A stretch of DNA of 64,000 bases from Struthio camelus (lineage: Eukaryota; Chordata; Aves; Struthioniformes; Struthionidae), in the NCBI RefSeq assembly GCF_040807025.1, contig NC_090946.1, positions 79,234,641-79,298,640 of the forward strand. The letters run 5' to 3'. How positions within the stretch are numbered: the first letter of the stretch is position 1; each line of letters starts with the position of its first letter. Positions 40,301-51,200 of the stretch are shown here, in pieces. The translations under genes and the position numbers were made by a program. The notes beneath the pieces were generated by a model that searched no databases, was not told the origin of the DNA, and was given only the letters and a program-made list of their open reading frames with translations.

Positions 40301-42222
40301 CAATTCAAGGCTTCAGAGGGAAACATACAGTCAAGTCATCACAAGGTTGGGGCTATTTGCTTAATCTCCAAGAAAAAGTGAACCGACGTTCTTGAACTAT
40401 GAACCAACTGGCCGCTGCAACTGTTTCCCCTCACCCCCTCTTTGAATGGCCTGTAAAGACATTGTGACAGGCATTATATACTTCTCCACTTCACAGTCAT
40501 TCTAAGAATATGTATTTATCCTGGTTCTCTCCTCTCCCATAAGTGATTTTCTGCAACTAAGTGCTCTCTTGAGCTGTCCAAGCAGAGCTAAGTGTCACAA
40601 AAGGCACTTTCTAATAGAGAGAGTCACGTCAAACAACACTACTGTGATACCGTCACTGTGAACAGACACATAAATATAAAGGGGCCACATCAAACCTGCA
40701 CAGATATGCATTAACATCAGAAAGCTCAAGGATGCATAGGAAGCTATTTGATAGTTATGCTAAGGAAGTAATTGACAGAAGCAGCAGTTTCTAGACCAAT
40801 GCTGGAAGAAAACAGGATGCTCTGCTAACAGGCTTCAAAGACATCTTCACCTTTTTCCCTTGACTTTTGCAACCACAGCAAAATTCTTTTAGATGTAGTT
40901 GAGGTGTAATAAAAGTTTTAGATGAAAAGTACTACCTGCTCCGATTGCTGAATTTGCAGACTTTGAAGTTCTTTTCTCAAGGATGAATTTTCTGTTCGCA
41001 GTGCCTTTGAAAACAGACAGACAGGTAATGAAAAGACTCATTTACGGGGGATGGCGGGGAGAAGCGTTAAGCTTGATGGAAAAAAATCATTTCCCTTAGA
41101 ACAAGTGAAAAACTATTCAAAAGCCTGGAAACAGACACTCTCAGCAGCAGTTGAAGCCAAATTATTCAATGGAATAATTTTTCAGTTATTCCAGCGGAAG
41201 AGCTCTGACTACCCCTGCGGCAACCTCAAAGTGGACTTGAATCCATAGGTAGCTGAAGAGCAGAGAAGCATCAGAGTGATGCGATCACATCTGTGGCTCT
41301 CTAGTATTCAGGCTGCTGCACTTCCTGGCATTTTGCCAGCGTACAACTCCTCCCCACCTGGCACTTACAGACATTAGGTAAAGACCACTCTGCCTTGGCT
41401 ACGTCCAGTTAGATAGGACACAGCATTCAGGCCAAACTCAGAGGAAAGTGGATAGGGATTTCTGTCACTAGTTTTCCAGATTTCTCATCACTAGATTCAA
41501 ATAGAACAAGAGAGAAACATCTTCATCAGTCCAGAAGTGTCATCAGTTCAAAGTTCATTTAACCCTTATGATTACCAGCCAAGCAGGGAGATGCAAAAGC
41601 CCCATACTGCCAAGTTATCACACAACAAAACTTTTCTAAAGAGAGGTTATTCCAAATTAGACCACACATATGGCTCTGGAGACGTATAGCTTTATTTCAA
41701 GAAAAACCAGGCAAAGGTCCTAGTAACATCCTCTCTAGACTAAGCAGAGAGAAGTGCTGACTGTACACCATTAATGCTTATGCTTAGTCTATGTTACTGA
41801 AGTGTTTTTAACCTCATGTCAAGGGCATGACTTTCGCTATTTAAAGGGAACAATCTCAGAGTGCACTATAAGCACCCAAAGATACACTTTGCACAGGAGC
41901 GCTTAACCTCTATTTACCCATAGAAATATACAATGGGAGATTTTTACCTTCAGCTCCTCCTCTTTATTAGCCACCTGTATGAGTCCTGCCTCAAGCAGCT
42001 CTTCAACCGTTTTGATTTTATCATCCCTCTCTCTCATGCTGAAAAATCAAAGGCAAATATAGCAAAAAACAAGAGTTAGCTGAAATGCCTTCAAAGCTTA
42101 TCAACAGTAACCTTGCTGCCAAAGCCTCTATTTTAGCCTCTGATTCGGAAGAAAAAAAGCTTCTTACCTTCTTTCCATCTGCTCTAACAAGTCTTTGTTT
42201 GCCTATTGGAAAAAAAAAAAAA

Positions 42223-42260
<38 letters not shown>

Positions 42261-45200
42261 ACATATATACATACATATACACATACACACACACACCAAA
42301 GTTGATCATTAATTGAATCAATACTGGTTTGGGATTTTAACAACAGGAAAGACCAGATAGTAACTAAGCTTCTGGGGAAGCTGATGCTGAACTACGCTAA
42401 TCCAGAAGGGAAAACAGAATAGGAGAAAGTGCTCTCATAGTGCGCGTCTCTAACATTGATCTCAGAAAAATGCAAATCCCTCAGGAGAAGCACAGATCCA
42501 GCCCAAATGCCTTTATGATTTTGCACTGATGGACTAGAGGACTTGCTGTGGGACAGAGGACCCCAGTCAGCGCTCGGCTTCCTTACTGCTGCCGAGGACG
42601 TGGAGCATCTAATCCCTAGTTGCCAGTTCAAGAACTAAAAAACCTGCCTCCTTGGAGCGTTTACTGTTTCAGCCAGGATGCCAAACAGGCCAGGCCCAGG
42701 GGAGTAAGGCTGCAAGTCTGGTTATCCACCGGAAGAAAGGGAGCCACTCCAGACAGGGAGCTGCTCGCTGGCAGGTACTAACACAGGACTGAAAACGAAA
42801 CAGTTCTCCTGTCCTGCAAGTCTTTTTTTCCCCCAAAGCGTTCCAGAAAGTTTTTTCATTCCACAGTAGTATGAAGTCGGGGCGTTCAAAGTTGTCCCAT
42901 GCAACACTCACAAGGGAGATGGGACAGAACAGCACAGCTTTGAACCTGTAACATCCCAGGTGAGTGCCAGTCAGACTCGCTACAGCAAGCGGGCCCCACA
43001 AGGCAAAACACGGACGAGGAGAAAAAGCACATCGTAAAAAGTCCTCCCGTTCCATGGGTCTGTTCTTTGGCTCCCATCATTAGTAACTACTGGGTTTGAG
43101 AACTCATCCCGCAACGGATGAAAACCAGCAAAGTAAAGCTCTCACTCTGCTCTCCCCACGCGTCACCAAGAGCCCCCTCCAATAGGAGGGTTGGTCGTTC
43201 ACGGAGTCTTTTACTCAAAAACGTTGCTAACAAAACTGGGAGAGGTCCCAGAAAGAAGTTCTTGTTCTTAATAACCCAGCATTCTCCCTTGAGGCAAAAA
43301 AAAATTCACGCTTTGTTTGAACAGTCTTGACCAGATCTAGAAGGCAGCCATGACTGCCCGACTCAGACCTTCCGTCTTCCACAGAAGAGAGATTGCCCTA
43401 AAACACAATGAGATCTGCCCACCAGCTGTTCAAACAGCTTACCCTAGGGCCAGCTTAAGAAAAAACACTTGAGAAAAAGGTCCTGAGGGGGAGGGGAGGG
43501 AAGGACACAGACATCCACCCACACCACCGTAAGATACTGTATAGGATCTCGGCAAACACTGGCTGTACCTGCTCAGACAGGAGAGACTGCAGCTTCTGAA
43601 CTTCAGCTTGCAAAGATCTGTTTTGATCCTTGAGAATCTGGAAGGAATTTAAACATAACATCAATTCAGAACTGCATTTTCCATAATGGCAACTCAGTAA
43701 TTAAACAGCAGAGAAATTGTTACAGTGAACAGAAGCTGCAAAACTACAAAGAGTGCTTTCTCCTCATTTCTTTCCTTTCAGTGTTGAAACCTTTGTCCTT
43801 ATGTTCCCATGAGAAATTCAGCTGTAACCATCCTCATGCCCTGGCAGAGGATCAGACAATACCAAGTGGAAGATGCACGTGAAACGGCATTTTCCTCCTA
43901 AGCACTATCAGCATCATCTCAAGATCCGATAGCTGCCTTTTACAAAAGGCCCATCTGGTGAAACAAACATTCTGGCATCACCTCTCTACTTTTTTCAGCT
44001 GCCTTAACATTTATGATGCATAGCAAGGAATCAGCACTTCAGCAGCAAAGAGGTTTTTACCGCCTCCTGCACTGGCCAGCCTACAGCAGGACCACAGAGG
44101 CAGCTCCAGACGACAAGCTGCTGTATCATGGACCTTGTCCCCACTCCAGCACTCCCTCACCGCGCAGCAGATGTGGCCTGTCTGTTAAAGCGCTGCTTCC
44201 AGGTGAAGGATGCAACTGCTGCTCCTTGGCAAGGGGGTTTCCAGCGAACATAGCACTGCTTTTTCAGTTAACCCAGCTGACATCATACAGCTGCCACTGC
44301 TCCGCAGCATCAGTTACGACTGCAGAAGGTGCGAGGGTGCTAGTGGGAAAAGTAGCCTCCGGGACACAAAATACCTGAAGAGGATGTGCCACTTAATAAT
44401 ATCAGTTTGAGATTCACACCAGGAACATTCCTGCTGACTCTGGAGCAGCTGCTTGTGAAGGATGAATTTGCCTTGGGGTAGAACCCTCTTTCAAGAAAGA
44501 GGATGGTCTAACAGAGAGGTTGGATTGGCAATTGTTAGTTTCGAAACTTTTAGAGCCCTTTAGACACACTTGATCACGTCCCCATTTTGGAGAGGAGGAA
44601 TTGGGAAAACTCCTTATGTTGCCTTTCTGGCAAATTAGGTTCCTCATATGCATTTTAAATCTTCTTCTGTTCTTGCTTTTAATTTTACAAAATCTTTCTG
44701 AAGAACTGCTGAACAGTTTATGAAAGAAAGAAGCAGAACATATGATCTATGCTGCAGCCCCAGTGCCTGACAACACAAGCAGGAAGGGACAGCAAGGAGG
44801 ATTAAAGGAATCAATCTGTTTTGAAAATGTTTTTTCCCCTCTTTCATGTGTGTGGAAAGAAACACTTGCTTGGGTGGAAGCATTCAGCACAGAGCTGGAC
44901 CGGCTTATGTTTGCGATCAAAAACAGGAGGGAGACTAGAAGCGCTCACAATATTCAAGCTGGAAGTACACGAATTTCTACAGCATCATACAGTGACAATC
45001 TGTGTTTAGTTCTCTATTTGCTTCCTATGAACTCGGAGGATTGCCTCCAGCTAGATTTTTGGTCATTACTGAGCACTGAGTTGATTTCGGCGCATAACCA
45101 TCCACAACAGCTCTGAGCTCTTTTTTCCAGGTAACAGCTGCCACAGAGACTGCCACTCTAAGGAAGCTCAAATTATTCCTCCTCATACTCATTTTTCAAC

Positions 45201-48200
45201 ACTTCACCTGCCAGTTTAACACTCCACCTTGAAAACCCTGTGATTTCTAAGTTACTCAAGGTACTGAAGTGTATCACCAACAAACCTGACACCTTTTCCC
45301 ACTCCCCTTCCCAGATCATTTATGCACGTTACCCTGCACATGCCTCACTGAAGGTTCAGCTGATAGCTTCTTTGTGAAACTTGACCATTTAAAGTCCTAC
45401 GTTACTTCTCATTCTTTAACCAGCAATTAAGAAGGAAGATTGATTCCTCAGTTATTTTCTGTGACAGCTTAGAGGAAACTAAAGGGTCTTGCAAGGGACC
45501 CTCATAAAAGCTTTTTGGAAGTGCAACTACAACGTATGAACCAAGTTTCTCATCTGCTTGCTAACACCTTCAAAGGCCTCCAGAAGATTCATGAGGCATG
45601 ATTTCCTCTACAAAAGCCACACTGGCTCCACCCTAGCAGGTAACCACCATCTAACCTGCTCCACTCCTCACCAGCAAACCTATCAGCTCGACATTAGGGG
45701 GAGTTCAGACTTAGTAACCTTTCATCAGAAGCAGCACAGAAGCAGCACTACCCAACAGGGGCTTTAAAGGAGTTAAGACAGGGGTAACACCTTTCTCAGG
45801 AAGTAGGTCTCTACTTCTAACTGCTAAAGTTCAGAAGAGCCTCACATGGCAAAGGAAAAGGAAGGGTTATGTCACTACGCGTGCCAGCTAGAAACAAGTA
45901 CCAGCTCTGCTATGCAGAACCCGAGTGTCAGAACTAAAAGCTTTGACAATTTGTCTGCTGCCTTATGAGCAACAATTTGCAAGATAGCAGGAGGGGAAAA
46001 AAGAAAAAGAAAAAAGCATTTCTACACCTATCTTGTCAAAAAAAAACACCACAAAAGACTGAGACTTGACAGCATGATAAGCCAAGCAACAGCAGCTCAT
46101 ATCAAGGCCTTGGACGTTACATTAAAAGGAAGAATGCAGAAAAAATACAGCAGCTTTTACTGAACCACCTCTTCTTCCAGATTTCAGACCTCAGTCATCA
46201 CAGCTGTAGACACTACATTCAACTTATCACGTTCAGCTGCACACTGTTCCTACTACTGTGACATCCCACATTGTTCTCGCCTTATAAACAGAATATTGTA
46301 ATATAACCTAACATCTGAAAGCCAGTTCTATTTCACAAATCAATGTTCAATTGTATGAACTGTTCCACAGCCTCAGAAGTCGAGAAAAATTACTGCAAAT
46401 AAGCACAAGGATAGCCATTCCACATCTTACCTTAAACTCTTCTTTTGTGTTTGAAATCTGAGCAAGTTCTTCTCGAAGCTGCTCTTCGAGAGTCCTTATT
46501 TTGTCATCTTTCATGTGAATGCTGAGACAGAGCAGAACAGTTAAACACACTTTCTCCTCCAAGCCTTACAAAAAGGCATCAATTCAGAAGAACATTAGCA
46601 GACTGACAGAAATTGTTTAGGAAATGCCAAAGCTATTTATTTACCTTTTCTGCATCCTTTCGAGCTCATGTGCAGCAGCAGCCTAGATATAAAGAGGATT
46701 AACATAGACTTAGGATACATCACATGATTCAATCAACCTTTCATTCCACAATATTAAAAAGCTAGAACAAGTCATTTGGTCTCTCAGCACATGACTCACC
46801 AGCAAGAGTGAAAGGGGTAAGCTTGCCTTTGCACACTTAAAACACCAGTATATACCAGCCAAGCAATTAAGAAGGGGGGAGAGTGCTTATAGAGAAATAT
46901 TCGACAACCAGAAATTTCTCTAACTACATACAGCATTTCTACTTCTGTAACATCCTGACCACACAGCTGTAACAAAGGGACAGCATTTTGTTTTGTCATG
47001 AAAATGTCTGTCAGGGTTTTTGTTTTGTTTTGTTTTTTGGAGGAATGACTATGACCCCCTGTATGCAATTGCCAGGATTGCATATTCAATTACAGATGCG
47101 TTCACTCCTGTGAAACCTCCTGCACTTTGCATGCCTGCAAATCTAAATGAATATGTACCAAAAAAGGCCCACTAACAAGAAATTTGCTTCAGTAACTTGG
47201 GTATCCAGTAAGAAAGATTTAGCTGGAGGGAAAGGCAAGAAATAGGCCTCAGGCCAGCTGTAAACTCTGTGGAATCACATATTAGCCTGGTTCTACCACC
47301 TCACACCTTTAACAGACGTAAGCACAGCAGACTGAAACCAAAGGACCTGCCCTTGTGCTTATGACAAGAGTGAGGGGAAGCGAGTGCAATGAAATCTTTA
47401 ATGAATCAAACATGATCTTTTTACCTGTTCATTTGTCAGAGCCTGTAACTTCTGCACTTCTGATTTCAGGGATAAGTTCATATTCTGTAAGACCTGAAGG
47501 AGGAAGAGAAACACTTGTATTTTGCAGAGTCAGTATTTCAAGTAAGTCCATTCTTCAGCGTGAAGTATTTCAGGTCACCCTTTGCAAGGGTCTAGCATTA
47601 ACAGCTAGAGAAAGCCTCAGGCTTTCTTATCAACAGCTTTCCAGCATCAAGCTGCGCTTATATCATTCTTGCCTAGAAGAGCCAAGTCAGACTTATAGCC
47701 AAAGGGGCTGGGTCTGGATGCAAAGACAGCAGCCTTTCAGGATTTGTTTTACAACAGGCATCTGATGTGCCTGTCCCTGTATCAGCTGGCTTTGATTCTA
47801 CCTTGAGCTCCTCCTCCTTGCTGGTTAGACTGGCATGTTCATTGCTTAATGAGTCCTCCATCTGCTTTATCTGTTTGTCCTTTTCTGCAATCCTGTACAA
47901 ATGAAAAAAGATAACAGGTCCATATTAAAAGGTCTTGGATGAAATTTATATGGGAAGCATCAAGCTAAACATGAAATACACGCCAGCCCCCAAATCCAGC
48001 TCACTGCTTGCACTCCTACGGACAGTACTCTTCAGGTCCAAAAGACTTCCCATCCACTTTAAATGTTCCTTGCTTGCCAAGAATTTGTGGGATGTTCTCT
48101 AGCTCTGAAACATCTACCCCATCTCCCAAAGGGAAAAGTCTCCCGGCACACTGATACAGCCCAAAACATCAGCATTCGCGTGGTCATGCACATTCCTGCA

Positions 48201-51200
48201 CACTGCTCTGATCCCTGCATACAGACAGGGCAAACAAGAGAGGAGAAACAGCTTTCTGTAGCAAATAGAGCCGCACACAAAAGACTCCAAGTCTGCAGCC
48301 AGGGAGGGAAGGGAAATCCGCAGGAAGTGGTTTCACAGCTCCTACGAGGATCTCACAACGGAGAGTTAAAAGCACGGGCAATAGCATTTCCTTCACAAGT
48401 CCCTCCCGCACGCACCACAGAGGCGTTGAGAAAAGGTGGCATGCACTGAAAGCCAGTAACACCTTCCCAAATACAAGGGGAAATGAATGCTCACACTTTG
48501 TGTAGTTCTTCTGCCAGGACTGAGGCTGAGGTCTGCAGGAGGGAAAAAAAAAAAAAAAAGTGCTGAGAGAAAAGCAAGTCAAAGAACCCTCTTCTACAGT
48601 GGGCCAGGAGTAGCATTTTTAAGATTTGTCTAAAGTTATTTCAAATGGTCACAGGCAAATTCCAAGTATTTCCTGGCTAAGGAACATTGAAAGAATACAA
48701 ACACATACTGATGTCCCTTCCCCTTCAGTCTAAGTCAGCATGAAGAGAAAGATGAACCATCTTATTTGCCATTTTGCTTTCCGCCACATTCAAACAAGCG
48801 CTAGTCACAACTCAGCAGCACTAATCTCCTATGGACAAAGTGCTCCATAGGACATTCTGCTGTCACACTGGAATGAATTTAAAAAGAAAACCCTGTGCAG
48901 TGCATTAGGGCCTGGGTTAGGAATAGTAATGGTAGCAGCAGATCAAGAAGCAGTACTTTCTCCCCTGGCAAAAGCCTACTTCTGTGCAGTCACCCAGCAC
49001 TACTGGCAGGCTCAGTGGTCTGGAGGCAAAGTGCCTCACACTGGGCCTGCTCACCAAAGCAAAGCGGGAAAGACCTGGCATGCTGGTTATCAAGGCATCG
49101 AGGAACCTCTGCAGACTGTTTTACACCCAGTTTGGTAGCAGTGGGAGGCAAGTTCCTTGAGCACTTATTTTCAAAGCCCTTTTAAAGGGCTGGGGGGGAT
49201 GTTACGGAGATACTGCAAATCCAAAGCGCCTCTTCCCTCACTGTTCTCCTCACCCAAAGGGTTAAAGCAGCAAGCTCTTCAAACAAAGCCAAATGAAAGA
49301 TTTTTAGCCTGGTATTGAACTTATTCCAGCTAACAAAGTACATCAAGCATGTCCACGATTAAAAGAATTCAGCACCCAACTGCATATGAACAGGGAGTTC
49401 TTGAATTGTCTCCACTTGTGCCCACGGAAGTTACAGCTTTTCTGAGCTGGCTCCTGCCATTTAGCTCTCTATAGAGGCAACTTCAGATACTTGATATTTG
49501 CATAGTATTTACAACAAATACTATTTACATATTTACTTGATATTTGCATAGTATTTACAACAAACTTGATACTTGCATAGTATTTACAACAAATAATTTC
49601 TCAAGGAAGTCTAGTAAAACAAAAGTTTCAGATTAAAAGAGGGATCGAAAGAGGCACTGTGCAGAATTTTTACTTTTCCTGCTAATCACCACCAAAACAA
49701 ACAAACAGCTTTACACAGAAGCTACCATAAGACAAGTGTTTTTCAACCTTGACACATAAGGGAAAGGCATATAGGGTAGCTGATAGGAGGACGACAAAAA
49801 GTCCAAAGAACCACATGAGACAGAATCTCCACACATGCAAAGCGAGGAGAAATAAGCACTTAAGATGCAGTATTCTACCCTTTGGTTATAAATGAAAAAA
49901 TGAGTCAACACCACAGCAAAACACAAGCGGATTTCCCCTCCCTCCCAAAAAAAGGACAGTAAAAACCTAGGTTTTAAATCAGGTTGAGAAACATTAGAAA
50001 AGAGGATGCTAACAAATCTTTACTTTCAACATTACACATCTCATTGAGTTTAAAAAAAAAAAGTTGTCTTTTAAAGAAAGTCCACAGTTCAAGATTACAA
50101 AAAAAGGGTTAAGCCTTAAACCATGCTGTACCTGGGCTGCCATTTGCGAATGAAACTTCTGAAGCTGGGCATTCAAAGCATCGTTCTGCTCTATCAGCTC
50201 CTTGTAAAAAGAACACAAAGAAAGACAGGCTGAAATCTGCAGCTGAGCAATATTTGCTAGTATGAGCTCTTAGGAGTGATTAAGTTAGTAAGGACAGCTT
50301 AGCACTTATGTATCAGATATGTTTTGAAGACGCTGTTTTACTCCCCACTAAGATCTACCAATTTGAATGGAAGCGTATCAACAGGCCCCGTCCTGGGAGG
50401 AAATATTCCCTGCCCTCATGCCAGCTGGTTTCCCCGAAGCCTTCATGAGCTATGGCTGCACTACCTGTAACCACCTGATGCCAAAAGAAGAGATAACTCC
50501 AAAAGAGCTTACATAAACACTGAAAGGTTCGTGCCTGCTCTTCCAGGGTGCTCCCAGACTAATACATCGTTTCACAGCGTGGGTAATTGCCTGGCACGTT
50601 TTCCTGGCTTGCCTAGAGTGCTTCAAGGGTCTGGATAGTCCCAGACCTTCTTGCAGCTCTGCACAGTATCTCATTTCCTAAGTTGCTAGATGACTGCTAG
50701 ACTGGCACACAGCTTTCATGTTCTTTATTCAGCAAAGCTTTGTTAGAACAGCATTTCAAGATAGCACTGTGTTTCCATAGGCACAAAGTAGGGGAAGATA
50801 TTTGAGCAATACCTGCACCTGCATTTGCATAGAGTCCTCTGCAGTCGCTCTCTTTTGCTCAGCCTCCATTAACTGCAATATCCTCTGCTCCAGCTGCTGT
50901 TTTGACACCATTGTATCAGTAAGTTTACTGTGCAAGCTCTGGATTTCATTGTCTTTGGCCACAAGCTTATTCTGCACATCTGCAGCAGAAATGTCAGGAT
51001 TTTAATTCAGAAGCAAGTATTTGAACTTTGGGGGAATAACTTTTACTGTAAACTCGGAAGCCAATTAGAAGCTTCGTTCTAGCAAGCTGCGGTTCAGCTC
51101 TCTTATCAGCATTCAAAATGACTTATACAATACACTGTTTCCTCTGGGTGCTGAAGCAGTACCGACTTCACCTGAGCTTGAAGCCACTTGCTCAATAATA

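Larger units (their letters stand above)
32620..50200 (-). repeat. KTN1: Seven-copy tandem exon-triplet array inside KTN1
   Basis: Exons w9 to w29 fall into seven triplets of 69, 38 and 91 nt, 198 nt or 66 codons each; the exceptions are 35 for 38 in triplet 3 and 78 for 69 in triplet 6. Phases are 0-0, 0-2 and 2-0 in every copy. The a exons share a pattern like L-N-L-EVQKLQ-EQ, the b exons end in a LEEL-K motif, and the c exons share K-KEKD-KIK-EELL and KEEEL-type ends. The introns themselves are unrelated in length (105 nt to more than 2 kb). Confidence 0.9.
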
